64,000 nucleotides of DNA. Source: Branchiostoma lanceolatum (taxonomy: Eukaryota; Chordata; Leptocardii; Amphioxiformes; Branchiostomatidae). The first letter of the stretch is position 1, and each line of letters starts with the position of its first letter. Of this stretch, positions 11,473 to 24,000 are shown in pieces. The position numbers and the translations under genes are program-made. The notes under the pieces are model-generated. The model did no database searches and was not told the DNA's origin. It saw only the letters and a list, made by a program, of their open reading frames with translations. The stretch is from contig NC_089729.1 in NCBI RefSeq assembly GCF_035083965.1, forward strand, positions 20,840,920-20,904,919, read 5' to 3'.

Positions 11473-12574
11473 TATGCACATCAAAAAGCATTCAATGTTC
11501 CACTGAATTCTCCAGGTGACTCTCTATTTTCTTTCTATTCTATGGCTGAATACAATGTGCCTGACAAGGCCTGACAAAAGTCAGGTTACAAAATGAACTT
11601 CAGGGGGGATAAGAAAAATATGTCTTGTTATGTGTTATTTTATATCTTATTGTGCTTTTTAATCCCCCCTCATTTGTGCCAGAAATATTCACGATGAAGG
11701 AAGTGTGTATACATATACATATACTACCGGTATGGAAATACATAGGTAGGATCTGCCCAGGTTTAGTTAGTCTGAAAAGGTCCGGACCGGTTAGACTGGT
11801 CAGTAAGTGGCGCTTGAACCACACTGTTACATTGAATTTAAAAAGTGAAAGTCCCCTGATGCCAGGAAGATCTATCACAAACTGACAGACCAGTAATGGC
11901 CATTGCACAATGTAAATTCCAACTATACATACGTTTGGTTCCTCTATTATAGTAGTACAATTCAATTTGTATGAAACCCTATGAATAAATTTGTGAAATA
12001 TAGGCCATTTTAAATACATTGTAAATGTATCTACTTAATCTTTGCAAGCATGTATCAAGTTCAGTCTATGCAAGTTCTACTTCAACAGTGAAGCATTTAT
12101 TTAGCAAAATTAAGAAACAAAATAATGATATGATTAAAACTTTCCCCTTTGTCCAGATATTACAGGTGTTACAGATATGAAGCATTTGTCATTGGACTTT
12201 ATATTGTGCATTACTCACACCTGGAACCTTTATTTGATAATAGCAAAACTGTAGCAGGTGCAACTAGTGCATGTCTGGGCACGTTTTTGTTTTCTTTCTT
12301 TTTTACCAACCTGCCTGTAGCTTGTGAGCCCTGAAAAGGTGCAAGTTTTCACACCAGGTCACTAGAAACAAATACTGATATTTAATCCTACTTTTCACTG
12401 ATTGTCAATGGCACAAAGGCGTGAAAATGAAAGTGTTGTCTTTCTAGTACACTCCATCAATGTTTGACGAGGTTGGCTTTCAGATTAGTACTGTTTGACT
12501 TGGTCATGGTGATAATACATTGTACATTTGCATAATAAAGGTTGTCTGTATTTCAGAGTTATGCTGTCGACAAT

Positions 12575-13140
12575 AGTGTGGAAACACACAGACACACACA
12601 CAGACAGACACACCCAAAACTATATCTCCATTTTTCATGGAGATAACAAGAAATAGATGCTGGACTTTGAGCTATTACGATCTGAAACCTTAGTCTTCTT
12701 TCAAATGGCTTCTATTTCCAGTGGAATGGTACACAGCGCAACTTGCCTTCAGAAAATGCGGGTGACGCCCAGTGTGTCTGTGTGTGTCTGTCTGTGTGTT
12801 TGTGTTTCCGTACTACTGTAGTCAGCATAACTCAAGAACCTCTTGATGGATTACGATGATATTTAGTATGTAGACGGGTGTTGTGAAGCTAAAATTCAAG
12901 GTTGATTTTGGGCCCCCTGGTAACTGTATGTCACCTTGGTACTGCAGCAGAAATTCCGCTTTTGTATCTTTTGACCTAGACGTGCGGTGGTCTTGATATT
13001 TCGGTGGCAGATAGCTTGTAATGTAATAAAGAAGTGGTGTAGGTTTGGGCCCCCTAGCAGCTTGCTCTGGAACTCCAGGGGCTTTACTGTGAAAATCTTC
13101 TAAAGAGAATAACTGAACAAAGGAATGACGGATTTCCATG
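12575..13140 (+). repeat. Dispersed repeat family copy with CA/TG-rich core
   Basis: Contains inverted runs of cacacagacagacacac and gtgtgtctgtctgtgtg, then a conserved tail (ataactcaagaacctcttg, gggccccct, accttggtactgcagcag). Related copies lie at about 37975-38235, 39835-40245, 42290-42425 and 63405-63560. It runs on into an AT-rich part with gcaaattatgctaatttg and similar words, also seen near 39190-39370. Non-coding; class not assigned. Confidence 0.75.
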
Positions 13141-13418
13141 ATATTTAGTATGCAGGTAGCTTAGACAGAGATGTGCACAATGAAGTGCAAATTATGCTAA
13201 TTTGGACTAAATTTGCATAACTAATGAGGAAAATCTATATTTGCAGTGTTTTCCATTATAAGACTCAAATACATGCAACATATGTAGTTTGCAGCACATG
13301 GAGCATCAACAGATACCAATTATGCAAACAAAGTTCTAATTTGCATAATTAATGCAAAAGCACCATAATTCATCTCAGCGGAAAATGATAGGTCTGTCAA
13401 TATTGCAACATGTGTAAG

Positions 13419-15470
13419 TAGAGCTGTGTACCTAAACAAATTTTAGGTACAGGTACAGGTACACGGGTTAAGGTACAGGTCCGAACCTGAACCTGTACCT
13501 AAACTACTCGTTCGGAAAATGCTAGATTTTCAATAAGGACAAAAGCATGTTTGAACTGGTAAAAACATAATATTTGATTGTGCTATAAGTATTATTTTTA
13601 TGAAAACACAGATGAAAATTTGACTCCAGCCATGTAAATGTGTTTTCTGTGCTTTAGAGTGGCTTTAGAGCACTGCCACGGTAATTTCATAGTTATCTTA
13701 TCTGTCAAAGTGGCCATTCCTAGAGTCAGGTCCAGTACTCTCACCTCTCAAATAGAAGTACCCCCTGGAATAGAAGTACCCCCCGGACAAATTTTCAAAA
13801 TGTAATATAAGTACCCCCTGGAATAAAAGTACCCCCCGGAAAATTTCAAAAATCGACAGTCGAGGCTAGGTAAACTTTGTCCATACATGTACAACTGTCA
13901 CTGTCAGAGGGAAATAAGATAATAAGCAGGTAGGTAACTTATATTTAGTCAATTATGCCATACCTATTAAGTTTATAGATATTGAACAGAATAACTGTCC
14001 ATAGCTTGTTCAAATCATGATGATCTTCCTCGCCTCTTCGTAAAATATAATAGTAATATTGAAAAATTGGGCATAGGTTCCCCGCTATGACCCCTAACCG
14101 GGGGCCACGGTGCTTTCAAATTCAACAAGTGAAAATGTACATGATACATGCTTTTTCTACTTGGAACTTGAAGCAAGTGATCAAAGAAAATTGTTTTATC
14201 ATTTTATTATGACTGACAATCAGTGACATACAACTGTATAACAAAAATCATCAGAGTACTTTTAAAAGTTAAATGTACCTGATCATATTTTCTAAAGACA
14301 TCAACCACAAAAAAACACAAATATGAACACAGTCCTTCCACAGAAGAAATATGTCTATAAACTTTTGCTCCATAGCGTCGAAAACAAAGTGAGACGCTCG
14401 GATTTCGAGTTCCCGCGGTAAATCCCACAATATTGAACAGAGATCGACTGTAAAAGTAGCTCAACGTTACAGACCGCACATACTAAGAAGTTTCCCATTA
14501 CGTGTTGACACTAGAAACCCGCGATGAACCGCCAAAATTGGGAAAATCTTACGACTATTTAAAAAAATGAACCCTCTGAAAATAAATATGGCGCTGTGTG
14601 TCTATCGTTGCCCAAAAAATATAATATTTCCACGCGATTACGGTATCATTTTAAAGATCGGTATCCGCACTACGCAATATGCTGCTAGTTTTACTGTCGC
14701 CATGCCTGAGAGTGGCGGCCATGTTTCGCGCGCGCGATTTCGCGCTGTTGTTTACCGAATCATATCGGACATATTTCTGCCGTTTTAGAGATTTTGTGGC
14801 CTCAAAACACATATCACAGGGGAAGTTAAGTTATGATTGTTGTTTTAACGTGTTACATGTCTTCTGCGAACAAATAATTCTTCCGCCGCGCTGCCGATAC
14901 TACGGATATAGTGGTCAGGAAATTATTATTCCCTGTGTAGGCGAGCACCCTACTCCAGTGGCCACACGTTTTTGATCAGCGTGCTTTGGTTTACGATGTA
15001 AACAGAGACTATCAAAGTTATTTGTATGAAAATTGTATTTTAAAATGTCAATGTCGCGTCTTATTTTCCGGTTTACTTTGTAGCGTCATAGCGATATCGA
15101 CCGATATGTTACGAGTGCCGCCAGGATACTTTTCACAAGGCCGTCAAAGCGGCGAGAAAATCAACGCCGGTAGGCCGAAAAATAGCGAATTACGAGCAAA
15201 AATACCGGGGAAATTATGGGCAGAAAAAACTTAACTTACGATTTTAGAGGGATTCCTGGTTTACAAAGCCTCAATTTTTCAAAAAATAATAAACGTACCG
15301 TCTAGAATAAGAACGTACAGGGTGGAACTATTGGCGAAAAAAAATAAACGTACCGGTACGTTTATTTGAGAGGTGAGAGTACCTATACAGCAGGGTCAGG
15401 TATTTTGGACCTGTACCTAATTAATTGTACCCGGTACTGTATCGGTACACTGTACCAGTACACAGCTCAA
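13419..15470. mobile_element. Non-autonomous hAT-like element, 2.05 kb, containing a second element
   Basis: Ends are TAGAGCTGTGTAC and GTACACAGCTCAA, flanked by the exact 8-bp duplication tgtgtaag (13411-13418 and 15471-15478). An 8-bp duplication is the hAT signature. Subterminal regions are packed with ggtaca/tgtacc words. No transposase is recognised. Most of the interior is a separate inserted element (13735-15382). Confidence 0.8.
13735..15382. mobile_element. Element nested inside the hAT-like element
   Basis: Inverted ends GTACTCTCACCTCTCAAATA (left) and its reverse complement ending at 15382. Behind them, aataGaagtacccccc-like words on the left mirror aataaacgtaccg words on the right. 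The interior near 14680-15230 is rich in CpG. The target duplication may be TA inside the GTAC ends. No recognisable transposase; superfamily unknown. Confidence 0.65.
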
Positions 15471-15514
15471 TGTGTAAGTTAGATAAAGGTGTTTATGACC
15501 AGGCATATAGAGGT

Positions 15515-16493
15515 ATGTCCAGTATCAGGGTGAAGTGGCAGAAGTTAGGGTGGCAGAAGTTGGCAGAAGTTACGATGATTACCGAGTAGTTTTGAGGCTT
15601 CCGGTCATATTATACCAGTGCAAAGGTACAAAGGGTAGGGTAGCTATAGAGTGGCAGGCAGAAGTTGGGTGACGTCATCCTAACTTCTGCCACCAGTCAG
15701 TGTAGAGTGGCAGGTGGCAGAAGTTAGGTGACGTCATCCTAACTTCTGCCACTAGCCAGGTTTGGGTGGCAGGTGGCAGAAGTTGGCAGAAGTTAGGAGT
15801 GACGTCATCGTAACTTCTGTCACTAGCCAGGGTAGAGTAGCAGGTGGCAGAAGTTGGCAGAAGTTAGCGTCACTGACAGTGACGTCATCCTAACTTCTGC
15901 CACTAGCCAGGGTAGGGTGGCAGAAGTTAGCAGAAGTTAGGAGTGACATCATCTCAACTTCTGCCACTAGCCAGGGTAGAGTGGCAGGTGGCAGAAGTTG
16001 GCAGAAGTTAGGAGTGACGTCATCCTAACTTCTGCCACTAGCTAGCATGGGTAGAGTGGCAGAAGTTGGCCGAACTTGGCAGAAGTTATTTCTTCGGTTG
16101 CAAACTTAACCTAAAACAAAAACTTGTTAATACGCAACTCATGCGGGCTTGCATATACGCATATAAGTATTTCTAACTTCTGCCAACTTCTGCCACCCCT
16201 GGCCACTGGCAGGAGTTAGGATGCCGTCACTCCTAACTTCATACAACATCGTATTTCTAACTTCTGCCAACTTCTGCCACCCCAGCCACTGGCAGAAGTT
16301 AGGATGACGTCACTCCTATCTTCGGATAACATCGAATTTTGCTAAAATCCACTTTTGGGACAATGTTGGGACAGTAGGGGAAAAAGTTAATTTCGAGGCC
16401 TGTAAATTCGTCCGATGGCTTACGGAAAATCCCGATGTTAGATATCACCTAACCCGATTTCAACTTCTGCCATTTCACCCTGATACTGGACAT
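15515..16493. mobile_element. Inverted-repeat element made of a GGCAGAAGTT minisatellite
   Basis: Terminal inverted repeats ATGTCCAGTATCAGGGTGAA and reverse complement, ends at 15515 and 16493. The left two thirds is a degenerate tandem repeat of about 60-80 bp built from ggcagaagtt, gtgacgtcatcc, taacttctgccac and tagccagggtag; the right third carries the same words inverted. Six exact TGACGTCA palindromes lie at 15670, 15729, 15800, 15880, 16015 and 16305. No coding capacity. Confidence 0.85.
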
Positions 16494-16509
16494 GATTGAG
16501 CATATATTA

Positions 16510-16697
16510 TGTGACGAGGTCATATGCCTGTGCAGCTAGACATCAGAAGGACAGACACCAGCATGGGAGAGGGTTCCAGAAGCTCAGTGGAGTTACAGCG
16601 ATGGAAAAGTCACCATAAAAACATCACACTTCAGTTTATTCACAATCATCATACAGAGGGTGTATCCAGAGACAAGAATGGTCATATCCACAGGAGG
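16510..16697 (+). pseudogene. Partial duplicate of a PIDD1-like exon segment
   Basis: These 188 bp match 19329-19516 of the PIDD1-like gene with four substitutions and no gaps (about 98% identity). The segment corresponds to codons 422-484, which include the first HFS autoproteolysis site. In the copy the codon for Gln431 is TAG, so the reading frame is broken. It begins 17 bp after the right end of the inverted-repeat element (16493) and lies about 1.4 kb upstream of the coding start. No splice sites flank it. Confidence 0.92.
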
Positions 16698-17034
16698 GAT
16701 GTACATTCGTGCCCCGAGGGGCTAGATACAGGTTGTCTAACATAAACCTAACTAACATATATGGTGAAATATAAACAGTACATACTGGTAGTTTAAACAT
16801 ACATGGTAGACGAAAGTGATAGGCTAAGCTAATCCAGTGGAGTCAACTTCTTCTTGCTTCGTTGTACATGTGTAGATGTATGAGCAGGTCATGTGTCTTA
16901 TACAAGCGTTGTCTAGACGCAACAAAAATATGAATTTATCCATTGCGTTTAGATATTCAAAGTATGGGAATTTTTCATTAATACATTTGAAAAGAACATT
17001 TCTTTCTTTATTGTAAAGTCTACAATCTGAAATG

Positions 17035-17075
17035 AAGAAGAGTATCTATCTATTTAATAGATAGATACTCTTCTT
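17035..17075. repeat. Perfect 41-bp hairpin (20-bp arms, 1-nt loop)
   Basis: aagaagagtatctatctatt is followed by one base and its exact reverse complement. A hairpin of the same geometry but different sequence is at 61534-61574. Confidence 0.9.
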
Positions 17076-17308
17076 TCTTATATAGGGACTTAAACAGTCA
17101 ATAACTATAAGTTCGTAGTTTGTTGCTATAAGATTTCTCTCTATTATCATTGTGGATTTCGGCTGAGAATGTTTGAGTGTAAACTGGTGTAAATATCTTT
17201 CAAACATTGGCTGATGGGATTGATATCCACCCACAGCTGGTATTGCCATTGACACAGTTTTCCTCTAGCCTAGGAAATACCATTACAGGCCAAACCCCCA
17301 TGCAAACC

Positions 17309-17485
17309 TAGTCTCTACCAGACTAACCGCGCCGGCTATAGGGAGAACATTTGCCGGAGGGTAACATTCGCAGGCGCAGTTGAAATATTGGACCCTCTCT
17401 CCGTAGCCGACTCCCTTCATACAATTGACTCTATTTGACCAATTTCTACTATTTTCCCAGCGACCCGCGAAGGCTGGTAGAGCCT
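17309..17485. mobile_element. Probable MITE with TAGTCTCTACCAG ends
   Basis: tagtctctaccaga at the left and ctggtagagccta at the right form imperfect inverted repeats around a CpG-rich 150-bp interior. No clear target duplication. Confidence 0.45.
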
Positions 17486-18065
17486 AATGCATACCCCTGG
17501 GGGCCCAGAAAGGGTAACAGACTAAGCCTGGTACTGTGGTAGGGTAGCCTGGCCTGGCAGGCTAGCCAGCCTTTTCTGCGAACCCATTCAGAATATAACA
17601 TTTAGTTATTGGCTCAGGTAATATCTTTGAATTGATTATTACACGACTATTGCTATCATTAAGAGATGATTGAGCTCTCACTAAGGGACTGCTGAGCGAA
17701 ACTTTTAGACACTCAGCGGTCACCTGCCTCTGCAATGATTTCTAGTTCAGTGAGCCCGGATTATTTTGTCTTGAATAGACATAACATAATCCAATGACTG
17801 CTGATTATAAGTTCCAATCCACAAACACATGTAAACTTTTGGTAAGGTTAGCATAGAAATTTCTTCTTGTCTTGTTACAACTTAAAGGGAACAGGTTTTC
17901 TGTGTGTGAAAAACTTGCACATGAAACATTTGCACGTGAAAAACTCATGTGCAGAAAACCCCAACCTAGCTTAAATGACTGCATGGTATTACCTTGTTCA
18001 TATTTTCATAAGTTCTATGATTATGAAGTCCTAAGTCAGTAGTTTTTGTATTACAGGCGATGTAA

Positions 18066-21000
18066 ATGCAAGCAGTACAAGCATTCCCCCCAGCAAACAA
18101 GATCCTGTTGCGGGCCAGTCTCAGGAACCAGTCTCATGTGGAACTCCGCGGCCTCGGCCTCACGTCTCTCCCATGGAAGGTGTGTCAGCCTCAGCTGTCC
18201 ACGTCCATTACTTACCTAGATGTCAGCTATAACCAGCTGTCTGCTTTGCCACAGACAGTAGGAGATTTAAGCAACCTCCAGTGTCTGTATGCACACGACA
18301 ATGTGCTTCGTTCTCTCCCTGCAGAAATTGCCCGTCTGTCGCACCTCGTGGTGCTGGACTTCTCGCGAAATTGTATTGTTGAAATTCCACCTGCCCTACC
18401 GCAGGCCAACAGCCTAGAAGTGGTTAACTTTTCTGGGAATCTCATCACCTTACTCATTCCAGAACTTCTGTACATTCCGACATTGTGTCAACTTCACTTG
18501 ATCAGGAATCCCATTCAGAACGTTCCACAGGATGTTGTCCGAGCTGGCTTGGATGCATTACGAAAGTTTTTTGATTTTGATGCACCAAAGATTTGCACTC
18601 AAAGAAAGTCAGAACCAAGGAGACTCTCCCTTGTTGAACAGCTAAATTCTGTAACTCTAAGATCATGCAGCATCAGGGAGAAAGACTTGGAAAAGGCCAG
18701 TGTAGCGGAAGTGTCAGAAAAAGAAGATCCAGCATATGAAACACTGTCAACACACTCCAAGTGTAGCGCCTTAGGCTGTATGGTCAGCTGTGGTAAAAAT
18801 GGCCGGGACAGATGCTGGTCATCTAGCGATCGAGGGTACTACTCTTCATCAAATTTTGACATCAATTCCCTCTCCTATGACTTTGGCGCTATCGATCTGA
18901 CCAACGGAGACCAGCTTAGTTGCCATGGTGACTACGACAGTGAGGGTGAAACCGACAGAGACAGTAACTTCGACGAAACTGAAGAGAAGTGCAGCTGTTA
19001 CCATGACAATGAAATAGAGTCTGACTCTGACGATGACTTGCTTCTGGCTAGGAGAAAGCGACTTCCTGACAGAACTCTTCTCTTGACGTACAAGAAGGTG
19101 TCAGTCGTAATCCCTGAGCACAACAGAAGTGGACACATACTGGCGGAATTCTCTCTCGACATTCTGGAAGACGTCAGGTACCTCCCAGCTGAGGTAAGAG
19201 ACTTGAGTCGTGTGTCACGATGTTCGGTCCATGCCAGCAGTGTTGTTTGCGTTGAGCCACATGGTACAGAGTTCTACCCAGACGAACCTGCACTGATCAC
19301 CTTGCCACTACATGCAGAACCCAGTCTTTGTGACGAGGTCATATGCCTGTGCAGTCAGACATCAGAAGGACAGACACCAGCATGGGAGAGGGTTCCAGAA
19401 GCTCAGTGGAGTTACAGCGATGGAAAAGTCACCATAAAAACATCACACTTCAGTTTATTCACAGTCATCATACAGAGGGTGTATCCAGAGACAAAAATGG
19501 TCATATCCACAGGAGGTGGTACCTTGAAACTGCAGGGGATGCCTGGAGTGGAGATCCATTTTCCCAAAGATTCTGTTCACACTACCATGGAAGCCAGTAT
19601 GAAGGTCCTCTATGCAGACCCCCCTTATGGACTAGATGAAGTAAACAGTCCCCCTTATGCCATCGCTACCCCTGTGGTAACACTGGGACCGCATGGATAC
19701 AAGTTTGCCTCAGTAACAGACCCTGTAGTAGTAAAACTACCCATCCCAGATTACTTGCGGATTTTGGACAGGTTTGGTCACCAGACCACGCTAAGTGTCT
19801 GGCACAGTCCGACCAATGAAGAGGAACCCCTCGCTTGGGAGAGGTTAGAGGTCAACCATCATATCAAAGAGGAAGGTGAAAACCATGTGATCTGTTTCCC
19901 CGTGACTCACTTTTCCTGGTATCGCGTGCTCTGGGACATACTTGCAATGAAAATGCACGCAGTAAAGATGGGAGTGACGTACTTCTATCCCTACACGCAG
20001 TTCAGTATGATGTGTCAGGCGCTGATGCAAGAGTTTCAGACACCGACACACACATTTGGGTTGGAGGTCATCTGTTACAGGAGTGGGAAGCCGCTACCTG
20101 AGATCGGCAACTACCAACACAGGGTAGGGGGCAGCATCAAGCCACGGCTCATGAAACTAGGTATGTTGTTACCAGCCTGTTGTTACTGTTGACTAGAAAA
20201 CGTAACTAACTTTACCGATTAATTTGTTTGCTGGAACATTAGAGGCTTTACGTTTACAAATTTACAAAGACTTTTCGATATTTAAGACTGTTGGCTTGAA
20301 AATGATCTTATTTTGGTAAGAGTTTTCTTCATACTGTAGTATGTGCTCTACTGTGTAAATGTACATGTAAACAGTCCTTGTAAAAAAGCGCAGCGGCTTA
20401 GCACAACTCAGGGTAAAATGAAAGTATTCTCCAAGCAGAGGTTTCGGACGAGTAGGGTAGGAGTGTCCGGACATTTCTACCCTACTCGACCAAAACCTCT
20501 GCTTGGAGAATACACAACAAGTCACTAATTAACACTATGACTAGCACAGTGTTATCCATAACTGCGTAAGGCCACTCTGACATGATTATATGGATGACAT
20601 CCACTCATGCACCAATTTTCCTCTGTTTCAAAAAAAGGTTTGCAACAATACTGTAAATCATACAAAAAAAGCTACAAAATGAGCAAATGTATGCAGTAAA
20701 TTGTAAGAAGATGTCGCAAAATAGATACTAATGTCATACAATGCCTCAAACCCTTAATTTTTTGAAAGGAAAATGTAAGAGAACACAAAAGTAAAGTATT
20801 CATAGCTTGGTATGCCATTTTCTGTTAGTCTATTCTTTTGTAGATTTTTTTTGGACCAAGGTTCAAGGTTCTTTTCACACTCGCATCAGTTATGGGTCAG
20901 AGGATGTCATCCATATAATGAAATGAGCATGGTCTTACTCTTACTAGATAAATGACTTCAGCAATGGTTTCAGGTGACATCACTGTCAGGCTGGTGTCGG

Positions 21001-24000
21001 AGGTGTTTGAAGCTGATTCAGATGCAGGAGAAGATGACTCTCTGGCCCAGACTGAGGCAGACTTCTGCGGACAGGAGTTCGACAAGTCCTTCGCCTGTCG
21101 TTTCAAGGACCGCCCAATCGACCGAGGGGTTTTTGGAAAGGTGTTTGTGGAGAGGAGGGTCCAGAAGGGAGTTTCTGAGCAGGTTTTTCACTTCAACTTG
21201 ACAAAGGCAAGTCTTGTGTCTAAGAAGCATATTTTTTGCCAAATGTTAGAAGAATTTCTGAAACTTGTTTTAAACAGCTATTGATATAGTCTATATGATA
21301 ATGGAACAAGGTTGTATTCATTTGGCATTAATGATTACAATGCTCGAAATACCCAGTTGTGCATTTGCACCGCTCAAGCACATTTTGCTTGGTTAATTTT
21401 GACTGCTAGAAGTGTGTTCTTTTTTTGCTTCATTAGAAATTGCACAAGCGAATACTTGAAAAACAAATTGTCCACCAGAACATGTTGATAAGAACTTGTG
21501 CATGTCATCTACATGCTTTTGACCAGCCTGTAAGTTTTCTGAAAGCTTAGGGCATACTTATTGATTATATGGATGACTTTATGATTCTTTAGCAATTCTT
21601 TATATTTGTTCTTTCTTATTCTTTGACTTTGAAACACTTTGCCTGGGGCTTGAAATACATGACATTTTGTGCAAGTTAACAGTAAAATCAGTTTTCCTAA
21701 AGAGGGGTTGTATGACATTATCATCTATTATCCTATTTATTTTTTTAATCTATTTTCTCATTTTGTAGCTGCTATGCATGAAAATGAACGAAAACTGGTG
21801 CATGTGGGAATGTCATCCATATGATCAAGCCAGGGTGGCCTAATGATTTGAATACTGAATCAGAAACCAGGGAAAACCCAAATGCTGTTGATTATAAAAC
21901 AGGCAAACTCTCTGTTGAATTCTGCCACAGCTCATTGTTTAGAGCAGCTAGAAAACTGATGATGCCGTCGTATTTCAGAGTGGAAAGGAGGTTGACCTTT
22001 CACCCCAGATGGACGAGGAGTGGCAGGTAGTCGCACTCAGGGAACTTGCAGGTGAGCTGTGGATTCTGGGATTGGATTTCTAGTTCGGAATACTCTAAAT
22101 GCCTTTAAATTCACAGTATTTTATTTCATGTTATTTAGAAACGGAGAGTTCTTGGTCATTGTTTTATTTTTAGTTTCCTTGGTCATTGTTTTATTTTTAG
22201 TTTGCTAGAGCGCTATAGTCATATACTTTACAGTAATAGAAACAACGGTTTTAACTTTGCTGTGGGTGGTCACCGTGAAAACTGCAAACAGTGTATTTCA
22301 TGTAACATCATGTTTGACAGCTGCTTGCTTTAGTTGATGTTTGTTGGTGGTTTCGTTGTTGTTGACATTCATTCATTTGGTATAATGCTATGATCATGGT
22401 AAAATGACAATTGCCATGTACATGTAATTACACAAGTTAACAGTTATTCAAGCAACTGGATATATATTAGAAAGTTAGGTATTTCAGGTAGAATCCACTA
22501 CGGTAACCTTTCGTCAGAGTCTAACCTTCATCAATGCAATATATAACTACATTATGGTTCGTTGTTCCAGCTATGCTCAGCATCACTTCTGAAGAGAACT
22601 GGAGGTTGTTCGCTGCAGAGCTCGGTTTCACCAGACGAGAGGTCACCAAGTTTGCGCTGGCGGACGACCCGTTCACGCTGCTGTTGACCCTGTACCAGGA
22701 GAGGGGCGGGACCCCGGAAGAGTTTATCCACGGTCTGTACGAGGTCAGCAGGAAGATTCGCATGGGTGTGGCCAGCGGGCACAGAGTGGAGGATGTGGAA
22801 AGGGGTGAGTTGTACTTTTTGTTGGTAACAATGGTGGCTTTATTTGTTTGTTCAGACCCAGACCCTTGTAGTGCCTATTTGCACCTGACAGCAAATTTCC
22901 TTGCTGTTTCTGTAGCAAGGTACATGTATATTTTTACAAGGAAGGGTTGCTAGCCATTCGCCTTTAACTTGCTCAAGGCACCTTCTTGAACACCTGCAAT
23001 TTACGTCCATTTAGAAAGATGAGAGCAGCCCCTACCAAGGGTTTCCCAGTTAGCAGGAGCTCAACTGTGAGGCTGTACCACTTGAGCTATAGGGACATCC
23101 CTTGTGCTTTTGGTACATCCACACTCTGAATGCTTTTGTGGAGGAAAAGAAATATTCTTGATTCTGAGATGATGTTTACTTAGAACATCATCATATATTC
23201 AGGTTTTATTCATGCTTAACTGGGGACTGTAAGAGCATGTCTTTTAGACTAACTGAAGCCTGCATATTGTATGTTACTTAGTTAAAGTCTTAATATTATC
23301 TTTGTGACAAAATCTTAGAAGTTCTATCAAGTCAAACCTGGCCATCATGTAACCACCTGTCACAGCCAACCACCTCCAGTCACAAGCCACATTGAACCAG
23401 TCCTGTCCATTTGTACATTTTTACCTGTCCTCAGAAACCATTCTCCCTCTGTCCTGTGAGTGGTTGCTGAATCTGAAGAAATGTGGTATCGTTTTAAAGG
23501 AAAATATACAAGCTTTTCAATGTAGTAGTAGTAGTATGATATAACACATTATGCTAATCATTGGGGAAAACAAACATCAAGGGAAATGTCTGCCCTTTTT
23601 TTCACGACCTGCTCACAGAAATAGCTCTGGTGCTCAACCCATGAATCATGATCATAACAAATGGGACATCATTCAGGGTGCGAAATACATGGTTGCACGT
23701 TGCACAGTGCAACAAGATTTCGGTTGGTGCAAGTTAATTCCAAACCCAGGTAGCGCAGTGTGCAACCTTATATTTTGAGCCAAAGATTTCGGAGCCCTGG
23801 AAGCTCACAAAAACACAGTGTCACTCTCATAAAATTCGGTAAATCTTCAATTGAAATAAAGAAATCAACACTTTCTCGTTTTAAACCATCCAAAACCCTT
23901 CATAGATCGTGGAATTTGAGCTGAAAAAGACAAAAACACACTGCCCTCAGCTAAACAAGATGTTGTTAGGTCAATGGGAACACAATACTATCTAATATAT

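Noticed and set aside
15515..16493. CRISPR-like array (regular repeats and spacers)
   Set aside because: The repeats are degenerate, inverted in part, lack unique spacers, and sit in a eukaryotic genome with terminal inverted repeats; it is a minisatellite-filled element.
16524..16745. Possible separate small gene at the pseudo-exon
   Set aside because: The open frame is an out-of-frame reading of the duplicated PIDD1 segment; the same out-of-frame ORF occurs inside the real exon at 19343.
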